From contig JAITST010000022.1 in the NCBI GenBank assembly GCA_031287585.1, forward strand, positions 1 to 15,994: 15,994 nt of DNA, in the 5' to 3' direction. The notes beneath the pieces were generated by a model. The model saw only the letters and a list, made by a program, of their open reading frames with translations, was not told the DNA's origin and did no database searches. Positions 1 through 6,487 of this stretch are shown piece after piece. How positions within the stretch are numbered: the stretch's first letter is position 1; every line of letters starts with the position of its first letter. Source of the stretch: Planctomycetaceae bacterium. GTDB taxonomy: Bacteria > Planctomycetota > Planctomycetia > Pirellulales > Thermoguttaceae. Made by a program: the position numbers and the translations under genes.

Positions 1-946
1 GGCAAAATCTGCTGTAATTCCCGGAGCAAGCGGGACACGATACGATGGAGTCGATCAGTATAGTGCGTTATTCTTTTTGCTTCCATTTATTGAACAAACC
101 GCTCTTTACAATGATGTCATGGGGCGAGTCACTTCTACAACCTATCCTCTTTCAGGTTCATGGCAGGATACCATTCCCGACCCGACTCGTGGTAATCCTT
201 CGACGATGTCGGATGGTACACTCAATCCCTTCCACAATATCATCACTGGTTTTCTCTGCCCTTCGGATGGTGTGATAACTCGTAAAATCACCGCTGACCG
301 TACCGGTCAGACAAACTATCGACTCAATCGCGGTGACTGGATGATTGGCGATGCTTGGGGCGAAAATACAACTCTTCGCGGAATCGCCCGATATGGAAGA
401 TACGGACAAGTGACATTGGCAAGTGTCACCGACGGAACCAGTAACACGCTTTTTACAAGCGAATCACTGGCAGATGCTTTATCAGCAACAAGCAAATATA
501 AACAAGGACTTGGTCAGGTCAGTCCCACCATTCACGGGCAGGCGGCGATCAACTGCCTCAATGCACGCGGACAAGTTGGTATGTTCAATACGGCTGTCGT
601 TACTGCTACACATGCCGGAAAGGGACACCGTTGGGGCGACCGTCGCGCAGCGATGACTGGTTTTATGTGTGCCTTGCCGCCAAATTCCCCTTCCTGTACC
701 AGTACTAACTTGGACGGCTGTTTGGCGATTTCCGCATCAAGTAATCATTCCGGCGGTGTCAATGCTGGTTTGTGTGACGGATCGGTACGATTTGTTTCCG
801 ATACGATTGATTGCGGCGAAATAGAGAAGATACTCGGTCAGTCACTCGGAAATACCACTGAAGGTCACAAATGGACTGGTCCCTCAACTCATGGAGTTTG
901 GGGTGCCGCCGCAACTCCCGCCGGTAGTGAAGCAAAAGCACTTTAG
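1..946 (+). CDS. DUF1559 family prepilin-like protein, 5' truncated
   Basis: The reading frame is open from base 2 to the TAG at 944-946 (about 314 residues visible) and runs off the left edge, so the true start lies outside. Family signatures are clear: an LLPFIEQTALYN segment near the visible start, the FLCPSDG motif in the middle, and the C-terminal NHSGGVNAGLCDGSVRFV block with the H-x9-DG pattern, followed by SDTID. Complete DUF1559 proteins (SBP_bac_10) begin with a type IV prepilin-like cleavage/methylation helix; that part is missing here only because of the window edge. Members are probably exported, surface or pseudopilin-like proteins and occur in dozens to hundreds of paralogues per planctomycete genome; the molecular role is unknown. 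The small lipoprotein gene 158 nt downstream is a common companion. Family assignment is very safe, function is not. Confidence 0.93.
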   Translation, partial: AKSAVIPGASGTRYDGVDQYSALFFLLPFIEQTALYNDVMGRVTSTTYPLSGSWQDTIPDPTRGNPSTMSDGTLNPFHNIITGFLCPSDGVITRKITADRTGQTNYRLNRGDWMIGDAWGENTTLRGIARYGRYGQVTLASVTDGTSNTLFTSESLADALSATSKYKQGLGQVSPTIHGQAAINCLNARGQVGMFNTAVVTATHAGKGHRWGDRRAAMTGFMCALPPNSPSCTSTNLDGCLAISASSNHSGGVNAGLCDGSVRFVSDTIDCGEIEKILGQSLGNTTEGHKWTGPSTHGVWGAAATPAGSEAKAL

Positions 947-989
947 TAATGTTGTAATATTTTATAACTGCCTGAAATGGAATAAGCAC

Positions 990-1027
990 AGTGACGGGTT
1001 TTCTTTGTCAACAGAAAACCTGTCACT
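990..1027 (+). terminator. Strong hairpin after the DUF1559 gene
   Basis: A 15-bp inverted repeat with one G-U pair: AGTGACGGGTTTTCT at 990-1004, an 8-nt loop, and AGAAAACCTGTCACT at 1013-1027. It lies 44 nt after the DUF1559 stop. No clear U-tract follows, so it may be a factor-independent terminator of poor form, an RNA-stabilising hairpin, or a dispersed repeat. The stem is certain, the role is inferred. Confidence 0.45.
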
Positions 1028-1104
1028 ACAATAAAGTAGAACCACTCGTTTTGTTAAAAGAACACACGTTATTTTTAATCCTCATTTTTATTATGGAGAC
1101 ATTT

Positions 1105-1563
1105 ATGAATCAGAAAATTTTTTATAGTCTGGCGATTTTATTCGTCTGTTTTTTAGGGTCGTTACCCGGATGCGGTAACGGCGGTAAAATAAAAACCGAA
1201 CAGGTTTCCGGTAAGGTGACTTACGAAGGTAAAGCGGTGGAAGGCGCAACGGTGATATTTTCGCCTGTGGATCGTACAAAAGGCAATCCTGCAAGCGGTA
1301 TAACCGATGCCGCAGGAAAATACGTCCTGCAAACACTACTGGGAGATGTCGGTGCGGGAACAACGCCCGGCGAATACAAAGTTTCCATTTCAAAAAATGA
1401 AAATGTTGAAACCGGTCGAACGCAAAAAGAGACAGACGGAACCATTATCAAGGAATATCGTGCCGAAAATCGTCTTCCGGCAAAATACGCCCAGACAACA
1501 ACGTCACCATTATCCGCCACCGTCAAAGAGGGAACAAACACATTCGATTTTATTCTCGAATGA
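1105..1563 (+). CDS. Small transthyretin/carboxypeptidase-regulatory-like lipoprotein
   Basis: A 152-residue predicted lipoprotein. The N-terminus has charged residues (MNQK), a hydrophobic stretch and an LPGC lipobox, with the lipidated Cys at about residue 21, so it should be exported and anchored in a membrane. The mature part has a beta-sandwich pattern of the kind seen in carboxypeptidase-regulatory/transthyretin-like domains: VSGKVTYEGKAVEGATVIF, then GITDAAGKYVL and GEYKVSI. It ends in a final beta strand, TNTFDFILE. The start at 1105 is chosen because GGAG at 1095-1098 sits 6 nt upstream and the signal peptide begins there; an in-frame GTG at 991 lies inside the preceding hairpin. Such short proteins follow DUF1559 genes repeatedly in Planctomycetes. 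The partner or ligand is unknown. Confidence 0.88.
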   Translation: MNQKIFYSLAILFVCFLGSLPGCGNGGKIKTEQVSGKVTYEGKAVEGATVIFSPVDRTKGNPASGITDAAGKYVLQTLLGDVGAGTTPGEYKVSISKNENVETGRTQKETDGTIIKEYRAENRLPAKYAQTTTSPLSATVKEGTNTFDFILE

Positions 1564-1570
1564 AATAAAT

Positions 1571-1585
1571 CTCAAAAAATTTGAG
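1571..1585 (+). terminator. Short hairpin directly after the lipoprotein stop
   Basis: CTCAAA-AAA-TTTGAG, a perfect 6-bp stem with a 3-nt loop starting 7 nt after the stop codon. It is weak and A/T rich; it may act together with the larger hairpin at 1603-1633. Confidence 0.25.
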
Positions 1586-1602
1586 ATGATTCAGAGGAAC
1601 GT

Positions 1603-1633
1603 AAGCGGAAGCAAAAACATTTTGTTTCCGCTT
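1603..1633 (+). terminator. Long perfect-type hairpin downstream of the lipoprotein gene
   Basis: The 14-bp stem consists of AAGCGGAAGCAAAA at 1603-1616 and TTTTGTTTCCGCTT at 1620-1633, with one G-U pair and a 3-nt loop. It lies 40 nt after the lipoprotein stop and more than 200 nt before pilT. It separates the lipoprotein from the pilT promoter, which suggests transcription termination, but no U-tract follows on the plus strand. Confidence 0.45.
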
Positions 1634-1749
1634 GTAAGCCATACGGCAACTTCTAAAAACCGAATCTTTCGTTTGGCAAACTCCCAATTTTACGAGATTT
1701 ACTGTTTTGAGTCGGGATACGTGCGGACGTGATACCCACGTTCATAGTA

Positions 1750-1778
1750 TTGACACCGCTCAACAAATCGTTTATTCT
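1750..1778 (+). promoter_or_regulatory. Sigma70-like promoter for pilT
   Basis: TTGACA at 1750-1755, 17-nt spacer, TATTCT at 1773-1778 (4 of 6 to TATAAT). The predicted start near 1785 gives an untranslated leader of about 70 nt. Placement immediately upstream of a gene without a Shine-Dalgarno supports it; it has not been tested. Confidence 0.55.
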
Positions 1779-1856
1779 ATTAGGTACTTGTTGTCGCGGC
1801 GGTCATTGCCGTTTGCTGTTTAATTATCTTGCCAACCAAATACAATCAATACTACT

Positions 1857-3002
1857 ATGTCCGACGTAAATGCTCTTGCTGAACGTTTTGTTAAGAAGAA
1901 AAAAGTTTATGAAATCGACAAGTTGTACTCTGTTCTCGTTCGCGAGAAGGGTAGCGACTTGCATTTGAAAGTTGACCAGCCGCCTATTATTCGTGTTCGC
2001 GGTGAACTTGCCAAACTCTCCCGCGGTCCTATCGACGACGAAGAGATGACACGTTTGATTCTGCCTACGATGGACGAACGAAACCGGCGGATTCTCGACG
2101 AAACCGGCGGTGCTGACTTTTCACATCAGTGCGAAGTTGACGGTTTGAACTGGCGATTTCGTGTGAACGTGTTACAACAGATGGGACACCTCGGATTGGT
2201 TGCGCGTCGTATCAACAACTCGATTCCTGACCTCGAAAAATTGCATATACCGGCAACGTTGTACGAACTTTGTAAGTTTTCACAAGGGATGATTCTGCTC
2301 GCGGGCGTTACCGGTTCGGGTAAAAGTACGACAATCGCGTCGATGCTCAATTGGGTAAACCGTAATTATCGCAAGCATATTCTGACGCTCGAAGACCCGA
2401 TTGAATTTTTGTTTATGGACGACAAGTGCCTGATTAACCAACGTGAAATCGGGCAGGACGTTGTGAACTTTGAAATAGGAATGAAACACGCGGTTCGCGA
2501 AGACCCTGATATTATGCTCGTCGGTGAGATGCGTGACCGTGAAACATTCGAGACCGCAATTCACGCCGCCGAAACGGGGCATTTGGTTTTCGGAACAATT
2601 CACGCGTCGAGTGCGGCATCAACTATCGGACGTATTCTAGACTTATTCCCCGCGAATATGCACAAGGCGATTCGGTCGGCTCTTGCGTTCAATATGAAAG
2701 GGATTGTCGCGCAGAAGTTGTTGCCGTCGTGTATGGAAGGTGTGCAACGTGTACCAACGTGCGAGATAATGACGTTCAATTCTACGGTTCGTAAACTTAT
2801 ACTGGAAGAGAAGGACGAGAAATTAACTGACGCGATTCGTATCGGCGAACTGGAAGGAATGCAAGATTTCACAATGAGTTTGAAATCGTTGGTACAAATG
2901 AAAAAGATAGACCGTGCCACCGCCTTTGAAGTAGCTCCAAATTTGGAATCGTTAAAGATGGCGTTGAAAGGCATAGAAGTAAAAGAGCCGGGAATTTTGT
3001 AG
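1857..3002 (+). CDS. pilT: Type IV pilus retraction ATPase, PilT type
   Basis: A 381-residue hexameric secretion ATPase of the PilT/GspE superfamily. In the family, PilT powers disassembly of type IV pili at the cytoplasmic membrane, for twitching, DNA uptake or attachment. Visible motifs: an N-terminal PAS-like domain (SDLHLKVDQPPIIRVRGEL, about residues 33-51), Walker A GVTGSGKST at 150-158 with Lys156, the Asp box LEDPIEF, Walker B with catalytic Glu in IMLVGEMRD at 219-227, and the His box AAETGHLVFGTIHA. Length fits PilT (about 340-380 residues), not the longer PilB or GspE. No SD precedes the ATG at 1857. No pilin or assembly genes are adjacent, so whether it is the main PilT or a PilU-like paralogue cannot be decided here. 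Confidence 0.93.
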   Translation: MSDVNALAERFVKKKKVYEIDKLYSVLVREKGSDLHLKVDQPPIIRVRGELAKLSRGPIDDEEMTRLILPTMDERNRRILDETGGADFSHQCEVDGLNWRFRVNVLQQMGHLGLVARRINNSIPDLEKLHIPATLYELCKFSQGMILLAGVTGSGKSTTIASMLNWVNRNYRKHILTLEDPIEFLFMDDKCLINQREIGQDVVNFEIGMKHAVREDPDIMLVGEMRDRETFETAIHAAETGHLVFGTIHASSAASTIGRILDLFPANMHKAIRSALAFNMKGIVAQKLLPSCMEGVQRVPTCEIMTFNSTVRKLILEEKDEKLTDAIRIGELEGMQDFTMSLKSLVQMKKIDRATAFEVAPNLESLKMALKGIEVKEPGIL

Positions 3003-3023
3003 AATGTAACTGTTCACGTTTTT

Positions 3024-3130
3024 ACCGCGAAGGCACGAAGGATATCGTTCATTTTAACCGCAGAGTTCGCAGATGATCGCAGAGTTTTTTTATTTCTATT
3101 TCTCCGCGTTTCTCTGTGTCCTCTGTGGTG
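3024..3130. repeat. Dispersed imperfect-palindrome intergenic element (ACCGCAGAG / CTCTGTGGT)
   Basis: Between pilT and asnB. ACCGCAGAG at 3057-3065 pairs with CTCTGTGGT at 3121-3129 (one G-U), and CGCAGAG at 3078-3084 pairs with CTCTGTG at 3112-3118 (one G-U), giving a nested imperfect palindrome with a T-rich centre. An upstream ACCGCGAAGGCACGAAGG segment at 3024-3041 belongs to the same style of sequence. Very similar text recurs between genes in many environmental bacteria and often yields a spurious peptide, seen here as FSAFLCVLCGEK. The palindrome is direct observation; its dispersed nature is recalled from other genomes and needs a copy count. Confidence 0.6.
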
Positions 3131-3189
3131 AAAAACAATTGTGTTATCTACAAATAAGTTGCGTATCACAACCTCAAACAATAAAAAAT

Positions 3190-5112
3190 ATGTGCGGCAT
3201 TTGCGGTGCTGTCTGGAATTGTCCAGACGACAGAATTAGCGTGGCTTTCCTTGACAAGATGTTAGACCGTCTTGCTCATCGCGGACCCGATGGACGCGGT
3301 GTTTTGTTTTGCGGAAACGATTCATGCGGTGCCGCACTCGCTCACCGGCGGCTTGCGATTATCGACTTGTCGCCGCGCGGGCAGCAACCGATGACGAACG
3401 AAGACGGCTCGCTCGCGATGGTGTTCAATGGCGAAATATACAACGAGAAAGAACTCCGCGAACCGCTCATCGAACGCGGTCATCGTTTCACCAGCGACAC
3501 CGATTGCGAAGTCATCCTCCACCTGTACGAAGAATACGGTGAAAGTTTTCTCGAACGAATCAACGGAATGTTCGCGTTCGCGTTGTGGGACGAACGTCAA
3601 CACCGTTTGTTGTTAGTCCGTGACCGTATCGGTAAAAAACCGCTCTTCTACACATTCTGCGGCGACCAGTTTTTGTTTGCCAGTGAAATGAAATCGTTGC
3701 TCGCGTCACCAAAACTTTCTACCGTAATTGCCCCAACCGCAATTGATGACTATCTAACGTACCAATACGTTCCGCACCCGAACACGATTTTTCGCGACAT
3801 AGACAAACTACCGCCCGCTCACATCGCGGTCTGGGAAAACGGTACTTTGACCGTTCGCCGTTACTGGAATCCGCATATCGAACGTGAGAACGAAATGCTC
3901 GACGAAAACGATTGGCGGCAAGAGTTACGGCGTTTGCTAACGGATGCGGTACGAATCAGAATGAGGAGCGACGTACCAATCGGAGCATTCCTCTCTGGCG
4001 GAATCGACTCAACGATAACGGTCGGCTTGATGCAGCAACTCACAACGCAACGTGTCCGAACATTCAGTATCGGTTTCGACGAAACGGAGTACGACGAGAC
4101 CGAGTTCGCCGCCGAAGCCGCGAAGAAATTCGGGACGCGGCACGAGCGGCTCGTTGTTCGTCCCGATCCGAAATTTCTCGCGGACGTGTTGTTGCCGAAA
4201 CTTGTACGTCAGTACGACGAACCGTTTGCCGATTCGAGTGCGATACCGACGTGGTATCTTTGCGAGTTGACAAAACGTGCCGTAACGGTAGCGTTGAGCG
4301 GTGACGGCGGTGACGAATTGTTCGCGGGTTACTATCGTTATCAAGCGGCGCGAATCGGTGAGTGGGCGGAGCGGTTGCCGTTGTTCGTTAGAGAATTTCT
4401 CGCGGGAACGGTAGCCAACATAATTCCAAACTCAACACGGCAACGTTCGATACCGCGCCGTTTACGCCGCTTGTTAGAAGCGTTAGCAATGGAGCCGCTG
4501 GAACGTTACTTGCAATGGATTTCGATTTTCAATAGTGACCGCCGCCGCACGATTTATACAGACGAGTTCAAACAAAAAATCAAGGAACATAATTCAAACT
4601 GGTTCTTGAAGAAACTCTTCGACAGTACCGCCCAACGCGGCGCGGTCAGTCAGGCAAGTCTGACAGATATAATGACATACCTGCCGTGCGACTTGATGAC
4701 GAAAGTTGATATTGCGTCGATGGCTCACTCGCTGGAATGCCGTTGTCCGCTGCTGGATTATCGCGTGGTAGAGTTGGCAACAAAAATGCCGAGCCGTTAC
4801 AAAATAAGAGGACGAGTAAGCAAAACAATCCTGCGGGAAACATTCCGCGACCTGTTGCCGGAAACAATCCAAAAAAGAGGCAAACAAGGATTCGCGGTAC
4901 CGCTCGACCAATGGTTTCGCAAGCCGCTAAAAGAATACGTAAAAAGTATTTTGCTGGATAACCAAACAACCCAACGCGGAATATTCAAACGCGAGGTAGT
5001 GGAAGATATGTTGTACGAACATTTCGACGAAGAATACGACCATTCATACAGAATTTGGGCGTTGCTATTTATGGAGTTATGGTTCCGTGAACACCGCGGG
5101 GTTACGATGTAG
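3190..5112 (+). CDS. asnB: Glutamine-hydrolysing asparagine synthetase
   Basis: A 640-residue class II amidotransferase that makes asparagine from aspartate, glutamine and ATP. The start is set at 3190 because it gives MCGICG, placing the catalytic nucleophile Cys at position 2; a longer in-frame version beginning at 3073 would bury it behind residues encoded by the intergenic repeat. The N-terminal glutaminase domain (about 1-215) shows AHRGPDGRG, AHRRLAIIDLS and FNGEIYNE. The synthetase domain (about 240-600) has the ATP-pyrophosphatase loop SGGIDST at 269-275 and ALSGDGGDELFAGYYRY further on. Length matches AsnB. No SD is visible. A 7-bp hairpin (GGTTACG 5100-5106, CGTAACC 5114-5120) straddles the stop. 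A relative acting in glycan or peptide amidation is possible, but no cell-surface or exosortase cluster is adjacent. Confidence 0.93.
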   Translation: MCGICGAVWNCPDDRISVAFLDKMLDRLAHRGPDGRGVLFCGNDSCGAALAHRRLAIIDLSPRGQQPMTNEDGSLAMVFNGEIYNEKELREPLIERGHRFTSDTDCEVILHLYEEYGESFLERINGMFAFALWDERQHRLLLVRDRIGKKPLFYTFCGDQFLFASEMKSLLASPKLSTVIAPTAIDDYLTYQYVPHPNTIFRDIDKLPPAHIAVWENGTLTVRRYWNPHIERENEMLDENDWRQELRRLLTDAVRIRMRSDVPIGAFLSGGIDSTITVGLMQQLTTQRVRTFSIGFDETEYDETEFAAEAAKKFGTRHERLVVRPDPKFLADVLLPKLVRQYDEPFADSSAIPTWYLCELTKRAVTVALSGDGGDELFAGYYRYQAARIGEWAERLPLFVREFLAGTVANIIPNSTRQRSIPRRLRRLLEALAMEPLERYLQWISIFNSDRRRTIYTDEFKQKIKEHNSNWFLKKLFDSTAQRGAVSQASLTDIMTYLPCDLMTKVDIASMAHSLECRCPLLDYRVVELATKMPSRYKIRGRVSKTILRETFRDLLPETIQKRGKQGFAVPLDQWFRKPLKEYVKSILLDNQTTQRGIFKREVVEDMLYEHFDEEYDHSYRIWALLFMELWFREHRGVTM

Positions 5113-5389
5113 CCGTAACCAAACCTAATTCGGATAAACGAAAGACACACAACTTGCCTACTAATGTTTTAAGGAACAAAAAATCTTATTTTACACAAGA
5201 CACCTCAGTAGCAAATGTACACCCACGAAAATAACCTCATTACCCTATTTAGAATTATGGCGAGCAACAATGAGGTAACAAGGTTATGTTTGGGAGAGAC
5301 ATTGCTACGAAGGTGTTTTTTTGTAAAAATAAGTTTTTCTTGTCCCACAAATTCATTGGTGAGCAAGTTACAACAAATTTAACTCCCCC
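5113..5389. other. Intergenic stretch without a supported gene
   Basis: About 275 nt between asnB and the riboswitch promoter. Only weak structure is visible: CCTCATT at 5235-5241 and AATGAGG at 5269-5275 form a 7-bp inverted repeat with a 27-nt loop. No coding pattern was seen on either strand. Confidence 0.6.
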
Positions 5390-5417
5390 TTGCCAACTAC
5401 CACCCGTTCTGTATAAT
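5390..5417 (+). promoter_or_regulatory. Strong sigma70-like promoter for the riboswitch operon
   Basis: TTGCCA at 5390-5395, 16-nt spacer, and a consensus TATAAT at 5412-5417. The predicted transcription start (about 5424) falls just before the first helix of the cobalamin aptamer, exactly where a riboswitch leader should begin. Confidence 0.75.
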
Positions 5418-5427
5418 GATACTCGTT

Positions 5428-5582
5428 TGGTTGAGCGAGTAACGGAAAACGGTGAAAAGCCGTTGCGGACGCGCCACTGTAACCGACTTTTCAAGGTTCA
5501 AGCCACTCACGAATGTTTTTGTGGGGAATGCTTGGCATCTTTTTAGTTTTGTCGGGAGCCAGGAGACGACTCGTTTACCCGA
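5428..5582 (+). ncRNA. Cobalamin (B12) riboswitch
   Basis: The conserved core is unmistakable: GGAAaACGGTGaAAAGCCG (about 5444-5462) followed by CGCGCCACTGTAACCG (about 5470-5485), then the distal GAGCCAGGAGACGACTCG (about 5556-5573). The closing helix pairs GAGCGAGT at 5433-5440 with ACTCGTTT at 5569-5576 (8 bp, two G-U). Between the conserved blocks lies a variable region with the peripheral stems. The aptamer binds adenosyl- or methyl/aqua-cobalamin and usually turns expression off. The expression platform would lie in 5577-5745; GAAGTAAG at 5581-5588 is perfectly complementary to CTTACTTC at 5682-5689, and GGAAAC/GTTTCC at 5712-5717/5728-5733 lies just before the SD. Neither resembles an intrinsic terminator, so translational control is more likely. 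It heads a metE remnant and the dcd-nrdD-nrdG operon. Confidence 0.95.
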
Positions 5583-5751
5583 AGTAAGGCGGTCTCGCGA
5601 TTAAGACGTTTTACGCTCCGTGTTGGTTTCTGTTTTGGTATGGATACCCATTGTGCGTTGATTCTTTGTCGATTTTGTTGTCTTACTTCTTCACTGTATC
5701 GTTTCACAAACGGAAACCGCGTGAAAAGTTTCCAGCACAAGGAGTTATCGA

Positions 5752-5964
5752 ATGCCGTCAAACGCTATTAAACCCCACGTTTGGGGATTCCCTCGAATCA
5801 GAGCGTCACGTGAACTGAAAAAATCTTTGGAGGCATACTGTCAAGGAGTTTTCTCCAAAGATGTACTGTATGCCATCGACTTCGAACGCGAAATGCAACC
5901 TTCAAAAGTTGGTTGTCGTTCGCGGTTCGTCAATTACGGAGGCAATAATGATATTATCTGGTAA
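5752..5964 (+). pseudogene. metE: N-terminal remnant of cobalamin-independent methionine synthase
   Basis: A 70-codon ORF with a fine ribosome-binding site (AAGGAG at 5739-5744, 7 nt before ATG). Residues about 10-40 read HVWGFPRIRASRELKKSLEAY followed by a charged helix, which is the conserved start of MetE (GFPRxGxxRELKxAxExYWxG). After about residue 42 the resemblance stops and the remaining 28 residues look like nothing in MetE, whose full length is about 750 residues. It therefore encodes only the first 5% of the enzyme and cannot be active. It lies directly downstream of a cobalamin riboswitch, the classical regulator of metE, and overlaps the dcd start by 17 nt. It may now serve as a leader ORF coupling riboswitch control to dcd. 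Identification rests on a short but distinctive motif. Confidence 0.72.
5883..5929 (+). promoter_or_regulatory. Hairpin before the dcd ribosome-binding site
   Basis: CGAACGCGAA at 5883-5892 pairs with TTCGCGGTTCG at 5919-5929 (10 bp, one bulged G). An inner stem CAACC 5896-5900 / GGTTG 5911-5915 closes a 10-nt loop. It ends 8 nt before the GGAGG (5938-5942) of dcd and lies inside the metE-remnant ORF. Without a U-tract it is not a terminator; it could modulate translation of dcd. Confidence 0.45.
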
Positions 5965-6472
5965 GGAAATCGTGAAGGAAGTCAAAAGCGGCAACATCGT
6001 AATTGATCCGTTTGATGAGAAACGTATCAATCCGAATAGTTACAATCTTCGGCTTTATAATGAACTACTTTCATATACCGACAAGGTGTTGGATATGAAA
6101 ATTCCGAACAGAACGGAAATTTTGATTATCCCCGACAACGGTCTTTTGCTTGAGCCGGGGCGGTTGTATCTTGGTCGAACGCTTGAATTTACCAGTACAA
6201 AAGGTTTTGTACCGATGCTCGAAGGACGTTCGTCGGTAGGACGGCTTGGACTTTATATTCACGTTACGGCAGGGTTTGGTGATATTGGTTTTGCAGGTTA
6301 CTGGACACTTGAAATACAATGTGTTCAACCTATAAGAGTTTATCCGTTTGTTGAAATTTGTCAAATTTATTACCATACGATTAAGGGTGAATACGACGAA
6401 TACCAAAGCGAAAAATATCAGAACAACAACGGTATTCAGCCGAGTTTACTTTACAAGGATTTCAAAAATTAA
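5948..6472 (+). CDS. dcd: dCTP deaminase
   Basis: A 174-residue protein of the dCTP deaminase/dUTPase fold, converting dCTP to dUTP on the route to dTTP. Visible features: MILSGKEIVKEV at the N-terminus, INPNSYNLRL (28-36), LEGRSSVGRLG (91-101) with the substrate-binding Arg/Ser pair, HVTAGFGDIGFAGYWTLEI (105-123) with the catalytic Glu at 122, spaced 27 residues from Ser95 as in E. coli Dcd. Start at 5948 is supported by GGAGG at 5938-5942; a longer in-frame reading from 5861 overlaps the metE remnant and lacks family similarity. It is first in a tight operon with nrdD (15-nt gap), so pyrimidine deoxynucleotide balance and reduction are co-expressed under the cobalamin riboswitch. The TAGF sequence resembles bifunctional DCD-DUT enzymes more than E. 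coli Dcd, which has TAHR. Confidence 0.93.
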   Translation: MILSGKEIVKEVKSGNIVIDPFDEKRINPNSYNLRLYNELLSYTDKVLDMKIPNRTEILIIPDNGLLLEPGRLYLGRTLEFTSTKGFVPMLEGRSSVGRLGLYIHVTAGFGDIGFAGYWTLEIQCVQPIRVYPFVEICQIYYHTIKGEYDEYQSEKYQNNNGIQPSLLYKDFKN

Positions 6473-6487
6473 CACAAGGAGGATAGG

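Noticed and set aside
991..1104. Upstream GTG start for the lipoprotein
   Set aside because: It lies inside a hairpin, lacks an SD, and would place 38 residues before the signal peptide.
3073..3189. In-frame N-terminal extension of asnB
   Set aside because: It is encoded by a dispersed intergenic repeat and would put the nucleophilic Cys away from position 2; MCGICG at 3190 is the real start.
3309..4969. Several long open frames inside asnB on both strands
   Set aside because: They are by-products of codon bias in asnB; no SD, no domain pattern, and asnB is fully conserved through the region.
5286..5546. 86-residue open frame across the riboswitch
   Set aside because: It overlaps the promoter and the conserved aptamer core; no protein signature and no SD.
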